A stretch of 64,000 bases of DNA, taken from contig JALPQD010000026.1 of assembly GCA_023101885.1 (NCBI GenBank), positions 10,214,997-10,278,996 of the forward strand, given 5' to 3'. Numbering within the stretch: the first letter of the stretch is position 1; each line of letters begins with the position of its first letter. The notes under the pieces are model-generated. The model saw only the letters and a list, made by a program, of their open reading frames with translations, was not told the origin of the DNA and did no database searches. Position numbers and translations under genes: made by a program. This DNA is from Typhlomys cinereus. Lineage: Eukaryota; Chordata; Mammalia; Rodentia; Platacanthomyidae. Shown here piece after piece: positions 33,900-44,936 of this stretch.

Positions 33900-34210
33900 T
33901 AAGCAACACAGACCTTGAGCTTCTTCACAGGGAGAGCCCACTGTCTGTCGCCAAGTATACGTCCTTCCCACGGACCGCACAACCCCATTCACTTGGGGAT
34001 CATCTTTCCTCTCTTCCACGGCAGGTCTTGAAGTTCAGTACCCCACTTGCAGAGATAAGCCTCTGTCAACAAGCCATTCCACTGATATTTGTTGCAAAGC
34101 AAAAGGACAGACATTTTGCCTATCTTCCTTTCAGCATAAATGATAAGGTTGGTGATACCTTTCCAGGAGCAGGGAAGAGACCTCACCATAGGCCAGAGTA
34201 AAAGTAGCAG
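33900..34210. promoter_or_regulatory. Candidate noncoding block with GATA-type motifs
   Basis: Repeat-free. 'gcagagataagcc' (about 34050) and 'aaatgataaggttgg' (about 34138) are GATA-type sites. CpG dinucleotides remain at 33950-33980. Regulatory role is inference. Confidence 0.25.
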
Positions 34211-34779
34211 CATCCATAACTACAACCTGGTATCATTGAGTAGTACAATTGCAGATCACTTCCTCGGCTTTTGAAGTACTTTATCAAATTTTATAAAAAA
34301 TTGGCAACTGTTTTTCGTTTTTTGAAGGTATCTCTCCTATGACTGAACCCTTCAGTTCCTAATCTTAGTGTTTCCCATGTTCTATATTTCAAAGCAGTTA
34401 AAGGCTCAGAGTTGAGAGAGAGAGAGAGAGAGTCAGTCTGAGTCATTGATTCCCCAGATGTTGATGGCTGACAGAAATGGGAATTAGTAATATCTCTGAA
34501 GTGAAGCTTTGGGGACTGGTAACTTCTCCTCCTGTGTGCCTATCTGCCTTCTCCATTGTGTCTGAAGCACCTTTTCGTACCTGCAGTGCTGGGCAGAAAG
34601 TCTGGGGGTTATGGTCATTCACTCAGATGCCAATAGCAGCCAACCTCGCGTGAAAGCTATAGTCAGCCGCACCTCACACAACCCTCACCCAGCGGTCTGC
34701 ATGATCCTCCCCAAGTACCTAGAAAGTTACAATTAAAGCCTACTCAGTCCTAGGGAACGTCAAGTTCACATGGAGCCCT

Positions 34780-35110
34780 TAAATTAGGCTAATTTCAAAG
34801 TAATTTTTAAATCCAAGTGTTGCACAAATCCCTCCTAACTTTCAAATTCTTCTTAATGTATTTTCAGTTAGTAAAAGTCATTGACTAAAAGCCAACACAC
34901 AACCTAATATTTATCATCACTGTGACAAATGGTAGCCACCCACACATTACCTTGTATTGCCACCACACCTTCTTGCAGGTCTCAGAACTCTGCGTAGAAC
35001 CTGCTGGAAATGAGTCATTAGTTACGGAGACTGCGTCTTTGCAGTGATTTTTAAAAAAAGATAAATCCATATTTGAGCATTTCTGTATCAGTACAATGAT
35101 TGTGGTTCTG
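34780..35110. promoter_or_regulatory. Candidate conserved noncoding block, AT-rich
   Basis: 'gcccttaaattaggctaatttcaaagtaatttttaaatcc' and 'catgagtcattagttacggagactgcg'-like sequence combine homeodomain-type and AP-1-like cores with no repeat structure. Confidence 0.3.
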
Positions 35111-35124
35111 CAGCACAGAGACGC

Positions 35125-35232
35125 AGCCTCGTGTTCAATTAAGAGTCAGGAGAGGAGAGGATGCTTGACTCCAGCACGGCCTACTGGATGGCTGTGCAAT
35201 TATCACCAGACATATAACCCATCAGAGTCAGG
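35125..35232 (+). repeat. MIR-like fragment, weak
   Basis: 'gcttgactccagcacggcctactggatggctgtgcaattatcaccagacatataaccc' resembles the MIR core at low similarity. Confidence 0.35.
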
Positions 35233-35239
35233 ATAATGT

Positions 35240-35570
35240 CACACATCAAAAGAGCGCGGGTGCTCCTGGCACGCCTTGCCTCTTCTTGTCTGAGTTTTGA
35301 GTGTACAATAAGAGGCACAGCCTGCTGTTCCCAACTGTCAGAGGTTCAACTTTCAAGCTCCATTTTCCAACTACTCCCTTTTCAAACTCCTGCATCGGTT
35401 TAATTGGAGAATTATCCTGGGGTTGCCAGATGAGCTATTGGAGACGAGTATCATTGGCAACTCCTTCTCCGCACGAATCGGAGGCTTTTCCAGCGCTCTC
35501 AAAGCTCAAGCAAATGGGAGAATAAATTACATTCGGCAGTAGCCTGGATTTCAGGGGTTTTATTGTGTTT
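35240..35570. promoter_or_regulatory. Strong candidate conserved noncoding element
   Basis: About 330 bp, free of repeats, with CpGs retained ('ggagacgagtatcattgg', 'ccgcacgaatcgg'), a homeodomain-type 'cggtttaattggagaattatcc', and 'gagaataaattacattcggc'. This mix of AT cores with preserved CpG is what deeply conserved enhancers look like. There is no open frame with a domain. Conservation must be tested. Confidence 0.4.
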
Positions 35571-35819
35571 ATCAGAAACAACCCCCATCGTTCTCAGTAA
35601 ATCTTTTTATTACAAATAGAAGTAACTGTTTTGCATTGAGACATGATCAAATGCATACTATTTAAAGGCCACATTCATCTTTTTTATGTGTAGGGGTCCC
35701 ATGTGTGGTGTTACTCAAGAAAGCAGTAAATTTTTCTTAAAGTCTTAAAAGTCAATTCTAAGCACAGCCCTTCAAACAACCCAACTGAGGGTCTTCCGAA
35801 GCCCTGTCTTGCTCGCCAG

Positions 35820-35962
35820 ACCCATGCAACATTCCTTGGTCATCTCCCGTGTGCCTGGCATGGTTCCAAGTTCTTGGAACATGGCCACAAATAAGTCAAA
35901 TAAGTCCTTGTTCTTGTGGGATTTACAGTCTGCCAGAGGACAGAGAGTCAGCAAGTAAACAG
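35820..35962. repeat. Ancient repeat, L2/L3-like, tentative
   Basis: 'gtgtgcctggcatggttccaagttcttggaacatggcc' then 'caaataagtccttgttcttgtgggatttacagtctgccagagg' follows a pattern common in old mammalian LINE 3' ends ('gtgccaggcactg ... ccctgccctcatggagcttacagtc'). Confidence 0.45.
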
Positions 35963-36559
35963 TTCAGCAAGCAAGATCCCTGCAGAGGATCAGCTGGGTA
36001 GGAGAACCATGGCATTTCAGCACCTATAGCAAAGAATCTCAGGACCGAAGGTCCCTGTATTTTTTTTCTATTGAATGCTTTTGGGATGCTCTGTCTGCCT
36101 GCCAGCCAACTCCACAGCTGGGCAACTTGGACTGCTTCGGACATCTTGCTTTCATGAAAGACAAATCTGTCACCCTGGAATCCCACTCATTCATTCACAC
36201 TGGCTCTCCTCTGAGATTTTTCCCCCAGGCAACTCATCATGTGTCAGAACATGGTACCCGGAGCTCTGAAAGGATAATAACCAGGCTAGAAGGCATCGTG
36301 TATGTGGTTAGGATAGCATGAGATAGCCACTTCTTGTTACATTCTCCATTCACGTTTATGGCCACTTTGCTGTGAGGTCCCATAATACCATGGCCTCTTC
36401 TATGACTTACAATCAATTGGCTTATGGTATTGTTTCTAAGCCATGGTGCAGGATCTTCCTGATTATTCTTGGGGTGGTCATGGGAGCATTTTCTATGACA
36501 AGCAGAGAGACAAGTGGTCTCTTCCATCTTGAGCTTCTGCCCCTAAAGTTGATCTTTGG

Positions 36560-36950
36560 AGTGTTTGTCACAGTTATTTTTTCTGCTGTCATGAGACAAC
36601 ACTCATACACACTTAAGGAAGAAAGAGAGGTTAAGTTGGCTCACTGTTCCAGAGGGGAGATACAGTTCATTACGGTAGAATGGCATAATGGATGGCAGAA
36701 GCTGGGGGTGGCTCAGGTGACGTCCATCTGTCATTCATGGAGACAGTGAGCAAGCAGCAAACTGTAAGAATAGACTGCTAACGGAAGCAGGGCAGGGCGA
36801 CACACCTCGAAATCCACCCTCTATGACTTGCCTTCCTCCAGCGAGGCTCCACCTTCTAAAGCTGCCATTACCTTCTCCAACATCAACATCAGCTAAGCTT
36901 GCAAACACTTGAGTCTGTGGGGGACAACATGCATTCAAACCATGACAGTG
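36560..36950 (-). repeat. Solo LTR, ERVL-MaLR-like
   Basis: The left end 'cagttattttttctgctgtcatgagac' and 'aagaaagagaggttaagttggctc' is the reversed 3' end. The right end is 'gtctgtgggggacaacatgcattcaaaccatgaca'. It resembles the copy at 4155-4508 ('ccagaggggagatacag' is shared exactly). Confidence 0.7.
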
Positions 36951-37199
36951 TTCCTCACTCTGTCCAGACCCTCCTGGAAGATAACATGGTTCCAGGGCCT
37001 TGTATCATGATGCCAAGTGACATTTTCCATGGTTGGTTTCAAATGGACCACTACAGTATCAAGTAGAGACCAGGTTCTGATATTGTCAGTGTGGGACTGG
37101 ATGTGATCTCATGGAAGTTTCACCTCCACACCCTTACTTCTTGTCACCTTTTCTCAGGTAGTTAATGACCTCCAGCATTTCTGCCTTAAAAGCTAGCTT

Positions 37200-37460
37200 T
37201 CAGAGCTGGATGAGTTGGATGGTGGCCTGAGAGAGGCGACTTAGTATTCCACAAGAGGTCTAACCCCCACAGGAGCAGACAAGCCAGAAGGAACCCTGGG
37301 GTCCATAGAAGCAGACAGTCAGGAGGGTGGGAGGGGGTGGGACCAACTGATGAAGAAAAGGGAGGAGAATGAGAGGGAGGTGGGATGAAGGGAACCAGGG
37401 ATAAGTACTCAATATGCTTGTAAAATTAGAAAAATAAAAAAAATTAAAAAAAACTTTAAA
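37200..37460 (+). repeat. L1 3' end, 5'-truncated
   Basis: It contains 'cccccacaggagcagacaagccagaaggaaccctggggtccatagaag', a G-rich purine tract ('aggagggtgggagggggtgggacc') and 'actcaatatgcttgtaaaattag', then an A-rich tail. Same family as 31836-32352. Confidence 0.75.
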
Positions 37461-37521
37461 AAAGCTAGCTTTTAGACTTAATAAATGTAAAAATTTTAAT
37501 TAAGTCATCCTAGCCTCCCAC

Positions 37522-37559
37522 TGTTTTTTGTTTTGTTTTGTTTTGTTTTGTTTTGTTTT
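37522..37559. repeat. (TTTTG)n pentanucleotide repeat
   Basis: About seven TTTTG units starting 'ctgttttttgttttgttttg'. Confidence 0.95.
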
Positions 37560-37865
37560 ACTTCCTCACAGCAATTCCTCCAAACAATCAGGAATTCTGA
37601 TAGCAAGAACCTTGGAGTAGATGTCCATTTTTGTCCCACCCACCAGAGAGAGCACTATATCTGCCTGGGGCCTGGTGCATTTCTAGCTGTTTGCTATACC
37701 CTGCCCTGGAGGAGGGACAAGCCTTAGCACCTGATAGGTTTTCCTCTCAGAATCTTCCCCCTCCAATTGGCTGTGAGTCCCTGAAGATCAAAGGATCTAT
37801 TGCTTGCAGTAAAGTCATGTTCTTTGGAGCCTTCACAATTGCATGTCAATCCATCAAAACAACCA

Positions 37866-38088
37866 CCTAGGGCTAGAGAGATGCTCAGGGGTTAAGACTC
37901 TGCCTCAAAAGCAGAACACCAGGCAGAAATGGCAGTGGTCTGCACTTCTGGTCCTGAAAAGTAGAGTCTGGGAAATCCCAGAATGAAGCAAAAAGGAGGT
38001 AGACGCAATCCAGGATGATGTCCAAAATAACTCATGGGCCTCCACAGGCATACACAATGCCCTCTGTACCCTCTCATAGACACACACA

Positions 38089-38124
<36 letters not shown>
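37866..38124 (+). repeat. B2-superfamily SINE with long poly(A)
   Basis: The head 'ctagggctagagagatgctcaggggttaag' is followed by the family body, and the element ends in an uninterrupted A-run at about 38091-38124. It lacks the 'ggtcctgagttc' B-box region (a deletion between 'agcaga' and 'acaccaggcagaaatgg'), so its internal Pol III promoter is probably broken. The CA tail found in most other copies is absent here. Confidence 0.85.
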
Positions 38125-38125
<1 letters not shown>

Positions 38126-38406
38126 CCACCTTTTTCATGACTAACATACTCCGGTTTTGCTAGTGTTTCCTCAAAAGAACATGTTCTATTCTCTCAATCT
38201 CAACGATTTTAGTTGGCTCACTCACCCTTCTTTCCTTCCTCCCTTCCTTCTTCCCTTCCAACATCTCTGTGTGTTCATTTATTTTGTGCCCAGGTACCAG
38301 AAGCAATAACTTGCCTCCGCTTTAATTCATATTCTAGGACTTGAAAGCACCCACCCACTTCTTTCAACTCAAGGCCATAGGTTTCTGGCTTATAAGATTG
38401 AACAAG

Positions 38407-38748
38407 AGCTTACCTTGATGGTTAAGCTTGATTGTCTACTTGATTGGATTGATAAGTCTCTAAGAGCTTGGCAAAGCACTCTTCTGACTGTGTCTGTAAT
38501 GATATTTCCAGAGAGGATTAACCTGAGAAGAGCTATCCTGAATGTGGGTAGCATGATTTCATAGGCTGGGGTCAAAATGGAATAAGAGAGGATGGAGCAA
38601 AAAGCCTGCTAATACAGGATCCCCCCCCCACATACACACATTCCTGTTCCTCTGTGATAAGAGCTGTCTGCCATGTAGGACTGAAGCCTTTCTTTTTTTT
38701 AAGTTGTCTGAACTGGGCATTCTGTCATAGCAACAGAAACACTGGCTT
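38407..38748 (+). repeat. Solo LTR, ERVL-MaLR-like
   Basis: Plus-strand copy. It starts near 'tgatggttaagcttgattgtctacttgattgg' and ends 'ctgtcatagcaacagaaacac', the forward form of the termini seen reversed at 8466 and 48728. It is one of two plus-oriented copies in the window. Confidence 0.65.
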
Positions 38749-39270
38749 CCAAACTGCACTTATAGTACATGTCAGATTTCTCTTCTCAACTTCCCACAGG
38801 GCCACCTCTGGAGCCCCTAGACATGATAAAATGATCATCTTGTGGCCCTTCTAAAGCCTTTTAAAAGCAGTGAGAAGGTCAGGATATTCTTGAGACATCT
38901 GAACTTCACCTTGAAGATCCACCAAAAACTGGACCATTGACTTCTCCTGCGCCCATGACCTTTATCTGGTCATTTCCAAGCACGTATGCACCTTCATTCC
39001 TGAAGCATTTCCTATGCCTGAATCATGACCTCTCCTTTCTGCATTTTGCTAAATCCTCAATTGGGATTCCTCTGAGAATGCCTTCTTCGGGGCACTTGAA
39101 TACATGTATGTACTCTGCCCGACACATCACAGCTATGGTGACAAACGATTACTCTTCTTCCCCTTGAAGACACTGGGTCATATGCTCTCTATATTTCTAG
39201 CATCCAACCAAGTAATTAGCAGAAAATAAATAATTAGACACTAGTCAAGAAAGGCTCCCTAGGAATAACA
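38749..39270. other. Unassigned sequence
   Basis: No exon. The end at about 39200-39240 ('gcatccaaccaagtaattagcagaaaataaataattag') resembles an old MIR/L2 3' end. Open frames do not exceed 76 codons. Confidence 0.4.
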
Positions 39271-40165
39271 TTAGAAGGAATTTAAGATTAAAAACTGCTT
39301 AGACTGGTCTCCAAGAACTAGAAGAGCACAAGGTGTACACTATGTAACCCACAAATAGGGGGGTACAGGAAGTAGAAATCTACCCCAGGGCTGGAGCAGC
39401 AAGGGAGCAGGCAGTTTATTGAAGGGATTCATCTCAGTACAGCCACAAGCCTGCTTCTCAAGTGCTGAAGGGGCTAGAGACCAGAATCAATGACTGCCAC
39501 TGGATGGTTCCTGTCGCTAAGCTGGAGTGGCAATATCAGTACAGATGTGCATCCCACAAGAAGACAGCTCCAAATCCCTTTTTCCAATATCCCCATTGTG
39601 TTATCTATTTTCAGAACCTACCAGCTATAATAACTAAGCGGATACGGTCTACCCAAAATAAAGGGATTTCATAAAACTCAGGAACAACTGGTCACCATAA
39701 AATCTGTAAACAAAATGGGATTTGGAGAGTTCAGCCCCCGAAATATATATCTCAGTGTTGAAGGGTAGGTTTGAGGCTGAGAGACAAAAGACTGTCACCC
39801 ATCAAGGTGACTTGGCTTAGTCCTTGCGTGACTGGGATGGTTTGGGGGAGGTGAGGAACCTTGGGAGTCTGGGTGCTGGGCACGTGATGGCCAGTTTATC
39901 ACTTAGTGCCCGCAGCTAGTTTCACCCAGTGTTCCTGGGGACCCAGTTGTACACTTTTGTCTCTGAAGCATCTGTTCCCATTATAGCTCTATGCAGAGCT
40001 GTTGCCCTGTGTGCCTCTGGAGCGTTTCATAGACTCTTTTGACATTTCCCTTAGACATCTTTTGTTGCTTCCCAGAATCTGAAGAATGACTAGTACCCAA
40101 ACCCCAGAGGTTCCTATTAGCTAGCAGCAACCCTATCAAGATCATGTTCAGACTCCATCGAGTCT
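39271..40165. repeat. Unclassified sequence, possible LTR remnant
   Basis: 'gcaggcagtttattgaaggg' (39409) is like a reversed LTR polyadenylation region, and the following about 450 bp has no other explanation. No family is assigned. Confidence 0.3.
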
Positions 40166-40167
40166 TG

Positions 40168-40332
40168 CTCTTTAAAGTGTGGCTTATGGAGCAGGCCTGG
40201 AATCGCCTGGGAACTTGTTAAGAAACTCAGACTCAAGGCCCCTCCTGAGATCTAGGCATCCAGAAGGCAAAAGATCCTAGTTACACTCTATGCACAATCA
40301 AACCTGAGAAATTCAGCTGTGGAACATGTTTT
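40168..40332 (-). repeat. MER5-type hAT-Charlie element
   Basis: 'tttaaagtgtggcttatggagcaggcctggaatcgcctgggaacttgttaagaaactcagactcaaggcccctcctgag' follows the reverse complement of MER5 closely. It is an ancient, non-autonomous DNA transposon copy. Confidence 0.75.
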
Positions 40333-40926
40333 CAGCTCTGGCTACTATGGGGAATGACTTGGCAGATCTGGAAAGGCATTCTGAAACTTGGGGATCCACG
40401 GAGATGCTATGGCTTGCTTGGTTGGGTTGGGGCAGGCGCTGGTGATTATAAAGCTCCCCAGGTGATCTTAACGGGCAAGCAGAATGGCAGACCACTGATC
40501 CTGAGCCTGTATGAGATCATAAAGCAACATGCTGTAGCTCTTCAATTATCTCCCTATCGCTGTGTACCAATGCATGGGGGCGAAATAACTCAGACTCAGT
40601 GGCCCAGCTCCTCAGCAATTTAATAATATTTCTGAGGCAGCAACTAACATCTCCTGACTCCTAATTCAAATCCTGTCACTTTGCTACCACCACGGCGTTA
40701 CTCACATCTGTAGTTATTTATGCAAAGATGCATGAAGGATGTGGCATCAGGTATGTGATCACATCTTAAGGATTACACTGAATAGCTGAGGGTGAGCAAC
40801 GTGATCTGAAATGTCGAAACTCGGCGGGGCACTCATTCAAGTAGGACTCACATTCCGAAACAATAGAGGATTCTTGGTGATTGTTTTTTTTTTTTTTTCT
40901 TGTTCTTCTCTTTGGCATCTTAAAAA
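40333..40926. other. Unassigned sequence
   Basis: No named repeat or gene. A T-run lies at about 40884-40898. The 89-codon open frame at 40354-40623 has no domain. Confidence 0.4.
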
Positions 40927-41253
40927 CCTCAGCTGTTGGGGCTGGAGAGGTGGCTCAGGGGTTAAGCCTCTGCCTTGCAGGTGGAAGGATCCCGAGTTCG
41001 GATCCTAGACCCCACGTAGACACTGGGCGGAAGCGGGGGCGGCCTGCGTTTCTGGTCCTGGAAGGGAGGAGCCTGTGAATCCCAGGGCAGAGTAAACAAG
41101 GAGGAGATGGAGGTGGTTCATGGTGGTTCCCGAATTCGCCCGTGGTTCTACACACACATACACATAAGCGCGCGCACACACACACACACACACAATTGAA
41201 TAAATTTGAAAAAAAGAAGAGGATCTTTAAAAAAAAAACCCTCAGCTGTTGGG
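40927..41253 (+). repeat. Young B2-superfamily SINE with perfect target-site duplication
   Basis: A complete element with head 'ggggctggagaggtggctcagg', Pol III-type boxes, the body 'ggcctgcgtttctggtcctggaagggaggagcctgtgaatcccagggcagagtaaacaaggagg', a CA/CG tract and an A-rich end. It is flanked by cctcagctgttggg (40927-40940 and 41240-41253), a perfect 14-bp duplication, though the last g's could belong to the element. Confidence 0.95.
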
Positions 41254-41450
41254 TGACCCCACCTATTTTCCTATCCTTTTAACTAAATTCAATTTATTTT
41301 GTTGATGGTTTATTTATATATGCAAATCCCCATGAAGGTACAAAGATAACTCCCTTCTCCTTCCTGTAAAAGTTTTGACTCTAGTTAGGAGAAGAAGACA
41401 AATGTGGAATTATGTAAAGCAAGGGCTCTTCTCCTATGTGTGCACGCGTG

Positions 41451-41453
<3 letters not shown>

Positions 41454-41492
<39 letters not shown>
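41454..41492. repeat. (TG)n microsatellite
   Basis: A TG run preceded by 'tgcacgcgtgca'. It may be the tail of the SINE that follows. Confidence 0.9.
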
Positions 41493-41495
<3 letters not shown>

Positions 41496-41665
41496 AACTT
41501 GGACCATGTATACTAAACAAGTGCTCTGCCATTGAGCTTCCCCACTAGCCTTTAGTGTTTTGAAAGAGGGTTTTACTATATAGCCCAGGCTAACTTCAAT
41601 CTTATAATCTTCCTGCCTTAGGGTCTAAGCACTGGGATTTACAAGTGTGGGCTATCAACTTTAAA
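41493..41665 (-). repeat. B1-ID composite SINE (B1-dID-like)
   Basis: From left to right: 'ggaccatgtatactaaacaagtgctctgccattgagc' is a reversed ID unit and 'gagggttttactatatagcccaggctaacttcaatc' to 'gcactgggatttacaagtgtgggc' is a reversed B1 unit. Forward, the order is B1 then ID, as in B1-dID-type dimeric SINEs, and the reverse of the B4 order. Confidence 0.65.
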
Positions 41666-41696
41666 AAAAAACTTTATTTTTATTTATTCATTCATG

Positions 41697-41700
41697 TGTT

Positions 41701-41770
<70 letters not shown>

Positions 41771-41978
41771 CACATGTCCCTGTGGGGGGGCCAAGGGTGA
41801 CTTCAGGAATCGTCTTGAATTGCTTCTACCTCCTTCTTGCTCTGGGACTTCCCAGACTTCACCCCCCAAGGCCAGAAGTGCAGGCTGCCACTGTTTCTGC
41901 CTGGCATTTTCATGTGAGACTCAGGACCTTCTGCTTGCAAGGCAGAGTCTTAACCCTTGAGCCCTCTCTCCAGCCCAA
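41697..41978 (-). repeat. B2-superfamily SINE with compound TG/AG tail
   Basis: Reversed element: tail (TG)n(AG)n at 41697-41768, body 'gtgacttcaggaatcgtcttgaattgcttctacctccttcttgctctggg', head 'cagagtcttaacccttgagccctctctccagccc'. A tract that changes from TG to AG suggests slippage and later expansion within the tail. Confidence 0.88.
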
Positions 41979-42690
41979 CTTTTTTATTACCAGAGAATAG
42001 GCAAATCAGTTTGAAGTTTAAAGGGAAGCATGCCACATCCCCCAGATGGCTCACCCAGTGATTTTGGTGGAAGCTTGAGAGCAGTGGGTTTTCACGTGAA
42101 CTGATGGTACATAGAGGAGTTCAGAAAAATAAACATAGGCCTGAATATATAAGGACTTGAATAATATTGGTGGGAAATAGACAGGACAATGTAGATAAGG
42201 GCTATGTTGCACAGGAAAATGCATTCCAGGACCAGAAGCTACACTGTAGCTAGTTAAGCCATGGAGTACTGAAGAATTCAATTCTATGGTAGGTGAATTG
42301 GGGTGTACAGGGCCAAACAACAAGATTGGAGCAGCCACTAAGCCACAATGCCAACAGTTCAGGTAAAACTAAGGTGTTCTTACAATCAGCTGTCATTTTG
42401 GAGAGAGGAAGGGAGGGTGGAAGGTGAGAGACATTGGATCTAGTCCTTAAATAGTACACTTTGAAGAATGTTAAAAAGGTAAGTAGACATTGTATTTACA
42501 TTGGTTAATTGAATGTACATTTCCCTGGAGCTAAATTACAGTGAACACTATTAAATCACAATTAAGGTCTGTCTGGATATCTATGCCATTATGGATTTGT
42601 GTTGTTGGGACTGGCTTTATTTAGGGAACAGTGATATTTTCTGAGCTTCTCATTGTTTGCAAAGTGAACTGCCAATAGGTGTTCGGACAT
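41979..42690. other. Unassigned sequence
   Basis: AT-rich, no named repeat, and no open frame with a domain (95 codons at most, minus strand). Confidence 0.4.
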
Positions 42691-42699
42691 ACCCAAAGA

Positions 42700-43125
42700 C
42701 TGGTAATAAAGTAAGATCCTAAGTCTCACACTGCCCTGTTGCCAATAATCCTTATGGAGATGTCAGAGTCTATAGCAGTAGCTCTTGCTTGTCCCAACCA
42801 AGGTCAGATGAAACTTATCTGACAGGTCTTAATGGCATGTTCTGGGGAAGGACCCAAAAGACCAGTAAAATCTATACTAAGCTAAAGCCCACTGACCTTT
42901 CAGCCCAGGAAATCAGAAAAGCCTGTAATGGCTCACATGAACCTGTTGCTCCTCCCTTTGCATTTCCTGAGGACTCATGAAGCACCAGTGTACTGAGTGC
43001 TTTAAAGTATGATTGATGGATAAGATATGAACAGACAGATTCTGATGTAAACTCACCTTTCTATGTATAAAACTCTAAAAGAGTAAAAAAAAAATTAAAA
43101 ATGAAGAAAAAGATCCCATCTCTCT
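42700..43125 (+). repeat. L1 3' UTR-like sequence
   Basis: It ends with 'acctttctatgtataaaactctaaaagag' followed by an A-rich tail, matching the ending at about 44555-44590 ('atttatgtatgaaactctaaaaaag'). These endings fit rodent L1 3' UTRs. Confidence 0.5.
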
Positions 43126-43485
43126 TGCTTTAGGACCTTGGGGGAATTCAGTGAATTTCTCTAAATATTTGTTTGCTTATCTACAAAATGGATTTATTAA
43201 TAGTGTTTGCCCCTACAGGCTGTGTGATGGTTAAGTAGCCATAATGATAATTACATATATGTGTTGTATATGCATACACATAATATAGAAGCATAATTTT
43301 GAGCGGAGAGAAAAACTTAAAGGGGTAGGGATAGGACTCAGGAAGGGGTCGGGAGCAACAAACACTACTGAGGATGTGAGATACAGCCAGACAGAAACCT
43401 ATATGGGAAACTTCAAAAACACATATTTTTAAAAAGTGTGAGCAGACATACTCTATACAATAAGACACAGAAAGAAAAAGATAAG
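43126..43485. other. Unassigned sequence between two L1-like 3' ends
   Basis: AT-rich, no gene or named repeat is recognised. Confidence 0.35.
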
Positions 43486-44600
43486 GGATAAGAGAAACTG
43501 CCCTGAGATGCTTCTAATCAGAAGTAAAAAACAATTAAACAAAATTTCCAGTACCAGATATGTGGTACCTCCTAATGAGCTATTCGTCAGAGAAGTCTAA
43601 AGACCCCAAAAACAATATAGACTTCCACCATTGCTCTTGGTACCCTCTAGAACCTGACAGTAAAGGAAAGTACTATGCAAGCTGCTGGGTGGAGGAAAGA
43701 AAAATAGCAACCACCCTGACTAAAGGTGACCATTGGTGAAATAGTAGCATGAATGAAACAGGGTAGGGGGTTAGCCAAGTGATTTCTGATTGAATTTAAG
43801 GCCCACTTTTCAAAAGAAAACACACACTCCGCACTGTATATCAGGCCAAAAACCTGTAGAAAGGGAGTCCAGAGCCCCTAGAGGGGGAAGTACTGCCAAA
43901 GTTTATTTATAAGGATATATCAAGTGGTTAGTTAGAGACAACTGACAGAAGTGCAGAGAGTAAATGACCACGCATTATTTAGCAGGACATCTAACTCAGC
44001 CCTTACTCCAAAGCTCAGGGTACATCACAGAAGAGGGGCTGTAAGCATGTAAGAGCCTGAGTGTCCGGAAGTGCTAACAGATGGCATTTTCTAGACATGA
44101 CAAGACAGCAGCACTCATGACCCCACTGCAACTGTATCTGCTTCCAGAAGAAGTGCACATGATTTGGCCTATCAATATTTTACCACAAGAGGGGAAAGAT
44201 CTCATGGGGCACCACTTACCCCCTCCCCCAGAGATAATCTAAGGTTAATGAGGGATGTCAGGGAATAGTTTCCTCAAAAGTATATCCTTGTGTAAAAAGG
44301 TTTTGTTTATAAATAATTTTGATTTTGTTTGTTTAACTGTTACATTATGACTTAATGCTGATGTTTAATCTGTGCTCCAACAAATGCTCAGACACAGGCT
44401 AGTACAGACAGTCCAGATGAAACTCAGTAGGCCGCACATGCAGACAGAAACAGGAAAATAGAAGGAGACTAATTGCAAAGAAGGCTTCCAGTGGGAAAAT
44501 GAGGGGGAATGGGACTGAGTTATAAAGGGTACAAGTGATTTAAATTCATTATATTTATGTATGAAACTCTAAAAAAGTAATTTTTAAAAACATTTTTATA
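43486..44600 (+). repeat. L1 3' UTR-like sequence, longer copy
   Basis: About 1.1 kb ending with 'aaattcattatatttatgtatgaaactctaaaaaagtaattttt'. No L1 open frame is preserved. The assignment rests on this end and on the absence of coding signal; divergence is moderate. Confidence 0.5.
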
Positions 44601-44645
44601 GAAAATTATTAGTGTGCACATTATAATTATATAATTATATAACAT

Positions 44646-44840
44646 ATCTAATTATAGGGGCTGGAGAGGTGGCTCAGGGGTTAAGCCTCTGCCTTGCAGG
44701 CGGAAAGTCCTGAGTTCAGATCCTAGACCCCATGTATAGATGCCCGGCAGAAGCAGTAGGGCGGAGCCTGTGAATCCCGGGGCAGAGTAAACAAGGAGGA
44801 GGTGGAGGCGTCCATGGTGATTCCCGAATTCGTCCATGAT

Positions 44841-44890
<50 letters not shown>

Positions 44891-44936
44891 TACATACACG
44901 CACACACACGCAGTTGAATAAAAAAATCTAATTATA
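44646..44936 (+). repeat. Young B2-superfamily SINE with target-site duplication and internal deletion
   Basis: Head 'ggggctggagaggtggctcagg' and 3' body 'gggcggagcctgtgaatcccggggcagagtaaacaagg' are near-identical to the 17.0-kb copy. About 24 bp ('...ggcctgcgtttctggtc...') are missing after 'gcagaagc'. It is flanked by atctaattata (44646-44656 and 44926-44936). The CA tract at 44843-44912 is unusually long. Confidence 0.95.

Noticed and set aside
33692..34201. Longest plus-strand open frame, 169 codons
   Set aside because: It reads through a pure TG tract as Cys-Val repeats and then through unique DNA. No domain, no splice sites that make sense, no similarity I recognise.
41290..41360. AT-rich stretch as an origin or scaffold attachment site
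   Set aside because: Composition alone is too weak, and many equally AT-rich stretches occur (for example 44.9-45.1 kb).
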